This document shows positions 1 through 11,640 of a DNA stretch of 64,000 nt, in pieces (position 1 is the first letter of the stretch; each line of letters opens with the position of its first letter). Origin of the DNA: Metellina segmentata (Eukaryota; Arthropoda; Arachnida; Araneae; Tetragnathidae). The stretch covers positions 10,052,137-10,116,136 of the forward strand of contig OX375872.1 in NCBI GenBank assembly GCA_947359465.1, read 5' to 3'. The notes under the pieces are model-generated. The model was not told the origin of the DNA and made no database searches. It worked only from the letters and a program-made list of their open reading frames with translations. A program made the translations under genes and the position numbers.

Positions 1-1224
1 TCTCTGGTGGTCTCTGATTTCCATTGAGACACCCGAAAAGATGAACGATGCTTTCGCTCTGCCATTTTTAGAGTGTTTGGTTCTTGCTTTTTTTATAGGT
101 ACCATGAGTTGTTGACTCCGCGTGCATAGGAGTGGGAAGTGTACGTGAACTTGGAAACTAAAATTTCGCCATTTTTCTTAATGAAGACAGTTTTATGGAG
201 GTATTTTGGTGGAGACGTTCCAAAAGATAATGATAAATAAGAGCTCAGATATCGTAAAAACTGTTGGTGGTTCTTTCGCTGCCTTTTTAGAGCAATTTGT
301 TCTTGCCTTTTTGTATAGAGTACCATGAATTGTTCACTCGACGTGCATAAGAGTGCGAAGTTCTTATTTGACTTTTTAAATTAAATTTATCCTTTTTCTT
401 TCGGATAAGAGTGCTACACTGGTGGCTCTCATTTCGATTGAGACACCCGAAAAGATAATGATAAATAAAGTTTCATAAAGATCAGGTTTCATAAAAAATG
501 TGAGACGACTTTCGTTGTCTTTTTTAAATATTTGGTTCGTGCCCTTTAAATACTTTACTTTATCATTAATAAACTGAAATTTGATGACGCAGTTACGTGA
601 AATGAGAGGAATGTTGATTCTTCGTGTCTAAGAGTTGGAAGTGTATGTTACCTTTAAATTAAATGCCGGCTTCTTTTTGATTTGATCCCAAATAAAGCAC
701 CGTCGATATACCTTATACGCTACAGAATATTTTTTTTAACTTCCTACCATAAATGTAGTTAATCATCTTACCTCTTTTAATGTTTTCTAACAAAGGGAAC
801 TCGCTGATGAGATTAAAAAAAAATTGTTGATGATGGTTTCGCTGTCTTTTCAGTGTTTGGTATGTGCCTCTTGATAGGAGTTGAATTTACATCACACCAG
901 AGCAACGCAACGGACTCTTCCTTTTGTTTAGGGATCGTCAAGCAATTGAAATTGGATTATTCTGTCACCTGAACTTACAGTAGGAGTTATGGACTCCTCG
1001 TGCATGAGAGTTTGACACGGTTATGTACTATACTTTGAAATTAAATTATAGCTCTTTATTTAAAAATATATAACAGTGCTACTGATGGTCTTTGATTTCA
1101 CCGAGACATCCGAAAAGATAATGGTAAATAAAAGATTAGATATCTTGAGGAATGTTGGGGGCGGATGACGCTTTTGGTTTTTCGTTTTGTTCCTTCCTTT
1201 TCTATAGGATTTCGGATCAGTAAA
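1..1224. repeat. Satellite-like repeat, about 240-270 bp unit (block 1)
   Basis: Diverged units share the motif GAGACACCCGAAAAGATAAT, seen near 27, 204 (weaker), 443 and 1103, and each is followed by a GATATCGTAAAAAATG-like stretch and an AGAGTGGGAAGTGTATGTG-like stretch. Spacing is irregular (about 177, 239 and 660 bases), so some units are deleted or interrupted. The same unit resumes after the Helitron at 2926 and recurs near 54875. No coding potential is seen. The family is not one I can name. Confidence 0.7.
884..960 (-). mobile_element. SINE 3' fragment
   Basis: The segment with CAGAGCAACGCAACGGACTC matches the conserved 3' part of the tRNA-derived SINE found in fuller copies at 15378, 16678, 35876 and 59268. 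Only the distal part is present and it has diverged. It interrupts the satellite-like block. Confidence 0.4.
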
Positions 1225-1340
1225 TCTATATAAATAAGAATGGAGTGTTTGTTTGTACATTCAATATTTTCGACGCATTTCAAGTTTTCTATCAGTTTTG
1301 GACCCTTCTGATGCCGAATCCGCCTTTTTCTCGTTTGGTG

Positions 1341-1393
1341 TCTGTCTGTCTGTCTGTCCGTCTGTCTGTCTGTCTGTCCGTTTGTCTGTCTGT
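1341..1393. repeat. TGTC microsatellite
   Basis: Tetranucleotide TGTC repeat with occasional TGTCCG interruptions, inside Helitron family 1. The second Helitron copy has a shorter version near 11989-12012. Confidence 0.9.
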
Positions 1394-2260
1394 ATGTTGT
1401 GCCCTATACACGTCCACGCGGTTTAAGATATTTTCATGGAAATTTGCATACAGAGAGTACTTATCTTGATTTAGTGAGTGGAATTGGTTGCGAAAGTCTG
1501 TCTATCCGTCTTTCTGTTCTATTCTTGATTTTGTGTTTGTGTGTTTGTGTAGGCATCACATGAATTATATTCCAGATATTTGATTGTATTGTATTTTATT
1601 TTATACATTATCTAATAATTTAGTGAATGCAATATTAAACATTTCTTTATTGTTATATTTAGACGAGTTTCATGCTAAAACACCTGAGTAAGTATACTTA
1701 AATCAACCATAATTTGGTAGTTTTGGAAAAATTGGAATGTCTATTGAATATTACGATTAATTCGATTGCTTTACCAGTACTGCTGAAAAAGTAATTATTC
1801 TTCAAAAAATAATTTTTTTATGGAATTTCATTTCTGATACGTCATTTATTTCGAGTCTTATTTTTATTCTTTGCGCAATGAAAACGATTTCCGAAAATTT
1901 GGGACAGACGATATTTTTCAATGAAACGAGAATGAACACGATCGCGCGAGCAGTGATATTTTTTCTGGTTCTTTCGCTCTGAATTAATTTTACATTTCTA
2001 AATTTTGTACACTTTTAGTTGTAAGTTGTGGCAACTGTGCGAGATCAAGAGATAAAATTGAATCACAAATTAATATCTTTGGAACAATTTTTTACGACAT
2101 CTTTTATTTTGTTTTACTTCGCTGTTTCCTGTTTTAAATATTTATTATTTTAATAAATGTGTTTTCCTTCTCATCACACCCAACAGCACCACAAAGTATT
2201 AGACTTGAAAATGTTAGGTAAGTCAGTATAAATTTTCAGTAAATTTTAAGTGTAGTTATG

Positions 2261-2420
2261 CCGTTATTTAAAGAATAATGCCGTTATTTAAAGAATAATG
2301 CCGTTATTTAAAGAATAATGCCGTTTTTTAAAGAATAATGCCGTTATTTAAAGAATAATGCCGTTATTTAACGAATAATGCCGTTATTTAAAGAATAATG
2401 TCGTTATTGAAATAATAATA
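2261..2420. repeat. 20-bp minisatellite inside Helitron 1
   Basis: Seven consecutive units of CCGTTATTTAAAGAATAATG run from 2261 to 2400, with single-base variants in two of them, followed by a degenerate eighth. The second Helitron copy has only three units at 12875-12934. Confidence 0.95.
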
Positions 2421-2925
2421 ATGTTTAAAAATCCAAACTAGAACTTTTTCCAACATTAAAAAATTCGTTGTAGTAATGACAGGAGAAGATTGCAAAATTT
2501 CACAATGTCGCATACCGGAGGCAAGAGTGCCACAGGTAAAAAATATTGTTTTGTTGACTATGAGTGCGAGAGCACTCGCCGTAAATCGTAATTTTAATTA
2601 ATTGAGTTGCACATGAAAACAACTTAAGAAAGGGAATTCCAAATCTTCCTATAAATCGTCTTTTATAGTAGTAACCTTAGTATCACCTTTCGTCTTTTTG
2701 AGCTTTGTCATACAGCAACTGTGCGATGTATGTGAAATGTATTACATGAATGGATATGCATGTGTAGGATTTGTGTCCAAAGTAAGTTGTAGAAAATATA
2801 AAGATGGCGAAAGGTGTTAAAATAAATTTTTACTCTACAAAAAACGTAAGTCATTATACATTTTGATTATCTCTTCAATCTAGAGTAAACGAATTCAAAC
2901 CGAGTAAGGTCGGGTATTTTGCTAG

Positions 2926-3640
2926 TAACTAAAATATGATTACTCAGCCAGGTGCAATAAGTGTAGGAGGTATTGACTCCTCATTCATAAGAGTGTGAAG
3001 TGTATGTGAACTTTGAAATTAAATTGATATTTTTTTAAGGGTAAGTGTTACTGATGGTCTCTGAATTCGATCGAGACGCCCGAAAAGATAATGATAAGTA
3101 GAAGATTAGATATCTTGAAAAATGCTGGACTGATGACGGTTTTGATCTGTTGTTTGTTTCTACCTTTTTTTATAGGGTTTCGGATCATTAAATAAGTGAA
3201 ATTTGTTTACTGAGCCAAGAGAAATGAGTGTGGAAGGTATTGGCTCTTTGTGCAAAAGAGTATGCAGTGTATGTGAACTTTGAAATTAAATTTATCTTTT
3301 TTTAAGGATAGCAGTGTTACTTATAATCTCCGATTTTTTCCAGGCGCCCAAAATGATAATGATAAATGCCGGATCATGTATCATAAAAAATGTTGGACGC
3401 GTGATGCTTTCGCTCTGTTTTTTTTTTTAGTGTTTTGTTCCAACCTTTTTTTATAAGGTTTCAAATAAATAAAATTTGATTGCTCAGTTACGTGAAATGA
3501 GAGTCAAAGCTGACTCCGCGTTCATTAGAGTGGGACTTGAGTTTGGCATAATATGTCCCAAGAGGACACAAAACCATATCCAATCCAATCATAAGAGTGG
3601 GAAGTGTGTAAACTTTGAAATTAAAATTTAGCTTATCCTT
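2926..3640. repeat. Satellite-like repeat, continuation of block 1
   Basis: Units resume directly at the Helitron 3' end. The GAGACGCCCGAAAAGATAATG-type motif recurs near 3073 and 3343, a spacing of about 270 bases. The last unit decays after about 3640. Confidence 0.7.
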
Positions 3641-4421
3641 TGAAGACAACAGTTCAGAAGCAAAGAATTTTATTTTCTAAGAGGCTCAAAGTTATAAATG
3701 GAGCATTTTATGCCAAATTAAGATCGTATCATATTTAAAATCTTTTTCTGTGTTTGGGTAGCCAGACTAGCTTAACTTTAAAAAGATTTGTGTATGCAAA
3801 TAACCAATTACTCTAGTCGAGTTATATATGCGAATGTTTATTTCACAAACTTTTACAAAATAAATTATATAAAATAGCATTAAACAAATAACAAAAACTT
3901 ATTTCTTGAGATTCATTTTACTTTTGTGTTACAGTTGAAAGATTGATCAAATACGTAAATGGTATGGGTTCTTTGTTTGCTTCAGCAACTGATCGAGCTG
4001 CTATAATGTTAAAAGTGCCTTTTACAACGTTAATTTGCTTTAGTGGAAAAGTTTCTATTTGTCCACTTACGCCAGACTCAGAAACGAGTTCTTGAAATGA
4101 CTTAAAAGGTTAATTGGATGAATGAATTTGAGCCAAACCCAAGACATCGTGGAACTGATCCGAAAACTGATTTTTCTATTAGACCTTACCACTTGTCATT
4201 TTTTGCATGCTTTAGCTCAACCTTAAAGTTTCAATTAATAAACTCTTATAGCATATCACTTATGACCCATAATTTAAGGTTTTATTACATAAATCTAGTC
4301 AATGAATCAAAATACTTTTGCTATGATACTGTGCATCTCAGTTAAACCTCTGGTTTTATGATAAATTTCAATTGATTGAGTGGTGCATATTCGGAATTGG
4401 CGATACCATAAATCTGATAAT
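3641..4421. other. Unassigned AT-rich sequence
   Basis: I see no recognisable gene, RNA or transposon terminus here. A 75-codon open frame near 4118-4345 has no recognisable motif and I treat it as chance. Confidence 0.5.
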
Positions 4422-4947
4422 TAAGGGAAGCTGGGGAGGTTTGAGATGCAGGGAGGCTTGGGACACTGGTGAATTTCCCGCTTTTGTGACATTTATTTCA
4501 CGAATCGCCCTCTAAGTGTGCTGACAGACGAGCAATTTAGTTTCGAAGTTTGTTATTGTTTGGTCGAAGCATTTGTGAACCGTGAAGGAATTTGTAATAT
4601 CAAGTAAAAAAGTAAGTATTTTTTTCAAAATTTGTATGCTAATACCTTTCCAACATGTGGTGCTATGATATTAATATTTTGAATGGTATAATATTTACCC
4701 GTTCAACAACATGTTGTGTTTGATTGTATTAAACTTTCGAGGTTAGGTATTTTAAGTTTTATTAAAAATGTCTTCTGTGGAAGGTTTGAGACACATATTA
4801 TATGGGAGGCTTTAGACATGATCTTAAGGATCACATAAAGTAAATTAATTTAATTTGTAATATGTACGTTTATAATTTAATATTTGGGTATTTACCTACT
4901 TATTCGAATTCATTATTTAATTGCGTAATATGTATGCTTATAATTAA

Positions 4948-5417
4948 CTAGCCAATGCGTGGACACCAGGGGGTTGAAAGTGACAGTTCTTTTCGTGGGG
5001 TCAGGTGTGACCACTGCTCGCTAACCCCCGGTAATTGGTATGTATTCCCATTTGGTTTGCTTCGGGATGACCTCAAAGTGGCTATTAGCAACAACGTAAA
5101 TCAAAACACGCTAGAATCGGAAAACTTGGCATGGTTCCAAAGGCATTTAGACGAAAAAAGCTTGTGACGTCAGCAGTCGAAAATTGCAAAATCCTCGCCT
5201 TTCTTCAATGGATTAAGCATTCCTTCAATTTAACATTCCAGAGTGAAGAAAGAAAGGTGAAAAAATAATAAATTACTTTTAAAATGTTCTAGATTAAATT
5301 TTAAAATTCGGGCTACCTGTGTGTCATATTTCATTATTGTAAGTGCCATAGATTTTCAGGACACTTCGTACAGTATACAGAGACACAGACAAACACTTTC
5401 TTTTATAATAGTCGAGA
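4948..5417 (-). mobile_element. Non-autonomous Helitron, family 2 (470 bp)
   Basis: On the minus strand it begins A|TCTCGACTATTATAAAAG (5417) and ends with CTAG|T (4948), preceded by a decayed CCACGCATTGG hairpin. The internal text matches the family-2 copies at 6713-7692, 13780-14293 and 61922-62512: a TATAAAAG-AAGTGTTTGT head, then CTATGGCACTTACA. It is inserted in the pogo-like element. Confidence 0.75.
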
Positions 5418-5639
5418 TAAAATGCTATATGCTTTTTTGCTCATTATAATATGCAATTATTTTTTTCAATGCCATTTTTCTAATCTTGAAAATTTCGAAA
5501 ACCCATTAATCCGGATATTATGAGAGTTCTGGATGTCACTGACAAAACTCAAGGGTTAAGAGTCACTGCATCAAATTTCAACTAGATAAGGAATCGCTAA
5601 GCCATTATGTTATGAAGTTACATTATTTCCCAACTATTT

Positions 5640-6316
5640 ACAAACCCTGAGGAAAAATTGTTACAAGATTAACTTTTACTATTACAACTAATGAACCTCA
5701 TGCACCAATGCCATCAACTTCGGAAATGCATAGTAATGATGGAATTGACTAGATACATGTAACAGTTACCCCAGAGCAGATTCAACCCTATCCGAAAGCA
5801 CAGCTTGTAAAGGAAAAGGAGACAAACGGCCGGTTGAAACAAGGAAGAAATAGAGAAACATTTTGAAGAAAGAATGAGAATGAAACCAAAATTACCATTG
5901 CTTTTAAAAACAGCCAAGCAAAAAGAAAAAAGACTCATCATCCAGTGATAGCGATATATCTCTTTTCATCTTGGAAATGAAGAAGAATGTGATTTGGAAT
6001 GATTGATAAGAGAAGCAAATGAAGATAGCAACAGGACAAAACATGATTTTCCAGGTGAAAACACAATGCTTAACATAGGCCACTACGTTATTGTGAAATT
6101 TGCAACAAAAACTACAATTTTCATTACATGGGAAAAATTTTAAACACGGACAAAACTTTGGAAGACACTGAAATGAAATTTTTCAGAAAAAAGGGAAATA
6201 TGTTTTGTGAGTCGAAGACATTAACGTGGTTGCAAATGAAGATTTCTAAAAGATCCTTCCGCCTGTTAATATTAGAGGCACTGAGCGATCAAAGATACGT
6301 TGATATTTCCAGTTGA
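5640..6316 (+). pseudogene. pogo-like transposase, C-terminal relic
   Basis: The readable protein pieces lie in shifting frames. TPEQIQPYPKAQ near 5770 resembles the linker after the DDE domain of pogo/jerky-type transposases. HYVIVKFATKT near 6085 and KFFRKKGNMF near 6178 resemble their C-terminal domain, and the relic ends near VDISS at 6316. Several stops and frameshifts break it, and I do not see the catalytic DDE part. The neighbouring termini support a pogo-like origin. An alternative is another TIGD/jerky-type lineage. It is not functional. Confidence 0.5.
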
Positions 6317-6557
6317 CTTTTCCTCATGAAAGTATGAAAAAATATATTATTTGAAAATTCCTTTGATTAGATTATGTAGGCAAAAGTTGTAAAAATACAT
6401 AATTTTTTTTGTTTATTGTATGTTATAAAATGTTTTCTGCTCTTAAATAAAGTAGATTTTTTTGAAAATCGAATGCATTCGAACATTATAAATGTGTCTC
6501 AAGCTTTCTGTATGGGATGATTGAGACATGTACTACTGTCTCGAACCTCCCTGACTA

Positions 6558-6593
6558 TGTCTCAAGGCTCCCAAACATGGGAGCCTTGAGACA
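6558..6593. repeat. Perfect 16-bp hairpin
   Basis: TGTCTCAAGGCTCCCA (6558-6573) pairs perfectly with TGGGAGCCTTGAGACA (6578-6593) around the 4-base loop AACA. Both arms are copies of the subterminal GAGGCTTGAGACA motif of the surrounding pogo-like element, so the hairpin looks like an inverted pair of those repeats. Confidence 0.9.
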
Positions 6594-6712
6594 CCGTAGA
6601 TACATGAATAAAAGGTGGTTTATACTTTCGTTTAAGTAGAGTAGCTCAACATTTGACATGAAAAATTATTAAATATATTACTATTATTCGCTATATATTG
6701 TCAGCCCTCGTA

Positions 6713-7692
6713 TCTAATATTATAAAATTAAGTGTTTGTGTGTGGACTGTCCTGTAAATCTATGGTACCGACAATTATGGGATTCCGCACACAGGTAATC
6801 CGAATATTTTGCCATTTTTCTATCGAGCCCGAATTTTAAAATTTGATCTACAACATTTAAAAATTAATTTAATGGTATTTAATATTATTATAGTTTTCTT
6901 TAGACTCTGGCAAAACTATAAAGAAATAACAGATTCTAAATTTATTTTTTCCTCTTCCGTTTGATTCTTCAAGGAGCGATTTGTCAGCAGAAAAAAAAAC
7001 CTGAGTTCTTTTTTCTATCTCATAGATCATTAAAAATAGTGTAAACATTTCAACGGATTTGAAATCTGCGGAAAATTTCACATTAGATCTATACCTAAAA
7101 ATATGATTTTCTGTAAATAAATAGATTTGAGAAATCAGATTTCATTCCCTGAGCTCAGCAAAACAAATAAAAAACATTTTGACTGGCATTGTTAAGTTCT
7201 TTTTTTGTAAAATCGGGATCGGTTAGAGATAGATAGAAAATTTTAACGAATTTGAAATCTGCGGAAAATTTTACACTAGATCGATACCTTGCATTTGATT
7301 TTCTTTTAATAAATAATTTTTTTATTACATATTTATATCTTCGAAAGATATTGTGGTGTCATGCCGATTATATCTCTTCACAATGTGGAATTTGGCCGAA
7401 TTCGACAGTAACGAGGCCATCACGGTGTTGCTCGTGCTGTTGGTTTGCGAAGCAAACCAAATTGGAATTCGTAGGGAATTCATTACAATAGGCTACGAAT
7501 TTCCATTTGGTTTGCTTCGCAAAACAATTTCACGGGAAACGCCATGATGGCTGTTATCCAGTAGGCTACGAACTTCGATTTGATGGGAATTCGTAGCAAT
7601 CATTGAGGGTTCGTGACAGTGAGCTGTGGTCACACCTGATTCCACGAAGAGAACTGTCACGTGCAAAGCCGTGCTGGCCACGCAGTGTCTAG
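6713..7692 (+). mobile_element. Non-autonomous Helitron, family 2 (980 bp)
   Basis: Starts TCTAATATTATAAAATTAAG after an A (6712) and ends GCCACGCAGTGTCTAG before a T (7693). Internal segments such as TTTGAAATCTGCGGAAAATT occur twice (near 7059 and 7249) and again in the copies at 13780, 61195 and 61922. No coding capacity is seen. It sits in the right part of the pogo-like element. Confidence 0.8.
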
Positions 7693-7762
7693 TTTTTAAT
7701 AAGCCAATTTAAAAAAAAGAAAGCATCTGAAAAGTGTCTCAAACCTTCTCAACCTTCTTGTA

Positions 7763-9991
7763 CTCATACGTGGATCAGCATATCCGCAGATCAGTGTTAA
7801 ACCCCGGATTATCCAAGAAACGTTTCACGAACCACGAATTGAGCGACACACTAATAAAAGCGACAAGCTCGCTGTAATTGGCACTGCCTTCTCTCGTGAT
7901 CACGTGATGTTATTTGCACTTCATACGTCACCATGAATCTAAAACAGATCACGTGTTTCATACTAGCCAAACACTTCCTTGGAAAATTGATTCCAAATTT
8001 TGATTTTAGTAAAATGCATACGGAGGATAGTTTTGATAACATATTTCAATTCGGTTTAGCATAGAAGATAGTGTTATGTAAAGTTATTTCTTTCCATATA
8101 TGATTGGTATTAAGCTTAAGGCTAGCAAGAAAGAATTAATCTCTTGACGAATCAATGCAATTCGATTACTTTTATGCTCGTCAGTATTAGTGTGATGGTG
8201 CCCTTGGGAAAATTCTATTGGTCACGAAGGTCAAAACTGGTTAGTTGTTAGGTAGGGCGGTTGAAAAGTGGAATCATGCCCCTTACAGGGTTAATGTCTT
8301 TTTTTTATAAATATTCAGGGGAGAACAACGTTTTGCAGTCATTAGCGTACTTCGAACAATCGCGATGTGTCACTATTTATGCGCCTACCTAAATAATTTT
8401 AACCCACCAAGTGTTTCGACGAGATATCTCGTTCAAGGTCTAATCAATTTTGCTCAGGATGAGATATGTCGTCGAGGCAAAATTGCTCTATTATACCAAG
8501 GGAATGGAAATCCAAGTAGAAAAACAAACTGAACTTTGACCAGAAGCGGTGACAGTTTGAAACATATTTTTTTTTTTGCACTAGGGGCTGCACACTACAG
8601 GGCAGTTTTTGACTCACCAGGAGGATTAAAGGAACTAGACCGATAAAATTAAAAACAACATAACCTCTTTAAAAATATGGTAAGACAGCATTACAGTCGG
8701 CATAAAAATTCATTTTTAACCTTCAACAGCCCCCCTTACAAAAAAAACCCTCGTGTGTGCTACTTTGTTTAAAAACTACACTTGTATAAGCACACACACA
8801 CACTACTTTAATCATCAACACATTTCCATAAACCAAGAACAATGCACTCACCTCAGGGCCTTCGCAAATACAGAATCTCCAATATTTGAAAACGTGTTTT
8901 GAGTTCGTATCATTAGAATTCCCTTCCATTCTTTTACTCCACTAGTGAGTGCACTTTCCTGTTACTTTAAGGCCGTAACAAATCTACTCGCAACTAATCT
9001 CTTTTCTTCGTTTGCGTAATTAAACCTAATGGCACGATACATTTGCAGATCCACAATTTACGAATCCTTTACGACTGGAACTCGGTGTATTTGATGTTTT
9101 CTGAAAAAACGAACCTTAGAATGAAGAATAGAAAGAAGTCATGTCGGGGTGGTCGTAAAAATTATGATAATCTATTCTCCTCTGGCTTATTACTCTATCT
9201 CAACCTGTTCACAGTCATTTGACTTGGAAACACAAGAGGGACGTTGTGATTAGGTTGTTAAAAGTAAGTTAAAGAGTTATGGAAATATTTGAAGAGTTTT
9301 TATTGGCCCTCTTGTAGATGATTGGAAACAATTCTGTAGGATAAAAAATAATGTATTTATGTCAAGCTTGCGAAGGGAGGGGTTAATGGCATTTTTTGCC
9401 ATCTTTGGATGGGACTAGCTTTATTGAAACAGGAGGACATAAAACATAAACGTCTGTTGAGACATTTCCTGTTTTCAGCTAAGTTAATATTTTAAGTCTA
9501 TGATTGGCATAAACGGTTTCCATCCCTGTATTGTAAGTCAACGTATTGGCTTGATGCAAAAGTTCATCCATTAGTTTGAAGAAAAATTGCTTCATTTGTT
9601 AAAAATTACATTCAATCAATGTAGTATGTTCCGACATTTCTCCGTCTCTCCGGTAGCGCATAATCCCACGTTCATAGGAGTTTGGAGGTTTCTGGTTAAA
9701 GAACTCATCCAGGTGACGAAACTCTCAACCCCTTGCGGCACCTGGAATCGTCGACGCCACCCTCACCCTACACGACACATAGCTTGCTTTGCATTCTTGC
9801 CTTTGCGGAAATCAAACATGTGTCTGCTTTCCTGCCATTTTTAAAGATTAACAAAATTTAAAAATTTGCAAGTGGGAAGTAGGTAACATTTCGGTTTTGT
9901 GATGCAACGGGACGAACTTTTGAATCAGCCCAATATTTGCTGCAGGATCGAAATGACATAGAATATATTTTCATAATTCTATTCATTTGTT
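7763..9991. other. Unassigned sequence with one palindromic motif
   Basis: I see no supportable gene or transposon terminus. Near 8416 GACGAGATATCTCGTT, followed by GATGAGATATGTCGTCG near 8460, resembles the palindromic ACGAG-TATCTCGT repeats at 19190-19380 and 58740-58985. Short open frames at 8723-8929 and 9587-9844 carry no recognisable motif. Confidence 0.4.
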
Positions 9992-11040
9992 AGGGAGGTT
10001 GGTTTTGGGTTCTATGGTGAAAGGGCCATATATGTCGACAAGCTGCGACAGACACAGATAACACAATGAGGAAGGAAGGAAAGGCAGAAGTGTAGGCGAG
10101 GGTAAATATGAAAGATCAGTCGGATAACTCGTGGTTGTGATGCCCGTACACACCTAATGAAGATGTGACCCTGAGGGCTATTAGGGAGGAGTCACATAAT
10201 TTATTGCGTAACTTACGAGGCTATATTGAAGAGACTTTACCTCGAAAGAAAGAAACACGTTTATCTAAGCCATGGCTGGAAAACCCGCGTGTGATCCACC
10301 AAGTTTATAAAATGCCGACATAAAAATTGAGTGTTTTGAAATAAAAATGAAATAAAGAGAAACTGGTCCCAAATAACCTAGTCCACGACAGATCTTAAGC
10401 TATACAAAACTCGCAACCACATTTGTCAAAACTTGGTAGTTCTTATTTTTAGTCCAATGTGCATGCATAAAGATGGATCGGGATTGACTGGATTTCGAAG
10501 GTTGGTTGGGTTTTAGGCGCAAGGACCAAATATGGCCAAACTATGCCAAACAAAAGACATACTGTAATGGACAAGGTGTGGTAATGTCATGTAATGGACA
10601 TACACACACAAGATTGGTTGGGTTTGATGTGCACCATATTTTGGACAAGCTATGTCAAACTCAAGACAGACAACGTCAAGTATTGGATGTACCCACTAGT
10701 TTGCTTGGGTTGAGTTTTATGACCCATAGGACATTTTAGTTAACAATAGACAAACAACGTGAAGTCATGCACACAAGGTTGGCTGGGTTTTATGCGCACC
10801 CTATTTTGTTCAAGCTACACCAGGCCTCGAAATAGATTTTTTAATACAGGTGCACCTTGTGCACCTAAGCTTTTAAATTAGGTGCACAAGGTGCACTGTG
10901 TGCACCTAGTAGGAAAAAATTAGGTGCACAATTATATTTTCATGTGCACAGTGCACCTGTGCACCCGGGTATTTCGAGCCCTGAGCTACGCCTAACATAA
11001 AACAAGCAACGACATGTAATGGACATACACACAAGGAAAG
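9992..11040 (+). repeat. Interspersed and tandem GGTTGGTTGGGTTTT repeat family
   Basis: Copies begin with a GGTTGGTTGGGTTTT-like head, followed by GCGCAAGGACCAAATATGG and CAAACTATGCCAAAC. They are found near 9993, 10499, 10613, 10695 and 10770, with one dispersed copy at 14497-14590. Spacing of the later units is irregular (roughly 75-115 bases). A hAT MITE at 10821-10983 splits the last unit. The 77-codon frame at 10506-10739 is only the translation of this repeat. Confidence 0.6.
10821..10983. mobile_element. hAT-type MITE, 163 bp, rich in GTGCAC
   Basis: Termini are CAGGCCTCGAAATA and, inverted, CAGGGCTCGAAATA. The flanking 8-bp duplications are AGCTACAC (10813-10820) and AGCTACGC (10984-10991), matching at seven of eight. 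An 8-bp duplication with CAGG termini points to the hAT superfamily. Inside are nine copies of the palindrome GTGCAC, arranged as AGGTGCACCT-like clusters. No coding capacity. Confidence 0.8.
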
Positions 11041-11099
11041 ATTTACTGATAGAGAAGAGAGGAATACACCCATAGTAAGTTACAGGAATACTCGTACAA

Positions 11100-11152
11100 C
11101 TAGTAGGTTGCTAGCTCACGCGTCTAACCCATTGAGCCACTGCGGCCCCTTT
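11100..11152 (-). mobile_element. Possible tRNA-derived SINE head (A-box relic)
   Basis: On the minus strand, GGGGCCGCAGTGGCTCAATGG contains TGGCTCAATGG, a good RNA polymerase III A box. No B box (GGTTCGANTCC) follows at the expected distance, so this is a relic or a chance match. It differs from the main SINE family of this window. Confidence 0.3.
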
Positions 11153-11640
11153 TTGATTTCAGATCAGCCTTATATGAACTACGGAACATCGGAGGCGTGA
11201 CAATTATTCCAGCCAGAAATCAGATAGGGGGCTTGACTTGTCATGGCCAGGCCTTTGAAGGGACCGATAAACTGATTTATTCACTTCCGATTGGTCCTAA
11301 TTGAGCTGTCGAAAGATATCGCAGACTCGATAAGGGAGACACCTCTGCCCCGAGTCGATTAACAGTGGCGCTACAATGGCCACTGCAGGAACCAGACAAT
11401 GACGGACGCAGTATTTATATGCATAATTCATGCCCTCCTACACTTGCACGCAGAGTAAGTCATCAGTGGAAAAAGGGGATCGCACGCGACCTTTACAGAA
11501 AATTCTGACTTGGTCCTCGGAGTGATTGAATGTTTTACGCGAAAACGCATGGTTCGATCCCATAGAACTCGCTCGCCCCGATGCTGAAGGGAGATATGCA
11601 AATGCAGGTCATTGTAAATGAAGAAAACTGCTGCGGAGAT
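11153..11640. other. Unassigned, relatively GC-rich stretch
   Basis: This stretch is less AT-rich than its neighbours but has no long open frame and no recognised motif. GGTTCGATCCC near 11549 on the plus strand resembles a B box but has no A box upstream. Confidence 0.35.

Larger units (their letters stand above)
1225..2925 (+). mobile_element. Non-autonomous Helitron, family 1, copy 1 (1701 bp)
   Basis: The 5' end starts TCTATATAAATAAGAATGG right after an A. The 3' end is GGGTATTTTGCTAG right before a T, with a small CCGA/TCGG hairpin upstream. TC...CTAG between A and T, with no target duplication, is the Helitron signature. A near-identical copy lies at 11872-13441. Joining the flanks restores a continuous satellite sequence that matches paralogous units near 3180 and 54941, which confirms both ends. 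There is no Rep/helicase ORF, so it would depend on a partner for movement. A TGTC microsatellite sits near the 5' end and a 20-bp minisatellite sits inside. Confidence 0.85.
4424..7760 (+). mobile_element. Degenerate pogo-like DNA transposon with two nested Helitrons
   Basis: The left terminus starts AGGGAAGCTGGGGAGGTTTG after a TA at 4422-4423. The right terminus, read inward from 7760, is CAAGAAGGTTGAGAAGGTTTG and is followed by TA at 7761-7762. The two ends align at about 17 of 22 bases next to the motif GGTTTGAGA. Several diverged copies of GGGAGGCTTGAGACA lie in the subterminal regions (near 4434, 4451, 4780 and 6537-6593). Inside is a decayed pogo-type transposase C-terminus. Helitrons occupy 4948-5417 and 6713-7692. 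The TA duplication and protein relic both suit the Tc1-mariner-pogo superfamily. The right boundary is less certain than the left. Confidence 0.6.

Noticed and set aside
1245..1469. 74-codon frame with a Ser/Cys/Leu/Val repeat protein
   Set aside because: It translates the TGTC microsatellite inside a Helitron. The same is true of 11844-12202.
2261..2420. CRISPR-like regular repeat
   Set aside because: The 20-bp units are directly adjacent with no spacers, in a eukaryotic Helitron. It is a minisatellite.
11545..11560. B-box-like GGTTCGATCCC suggesting a tRNA gene
   Set aside because: No A box or cloverleaf can be formed around it. I found no intact tRNA gene anywhere in the window.
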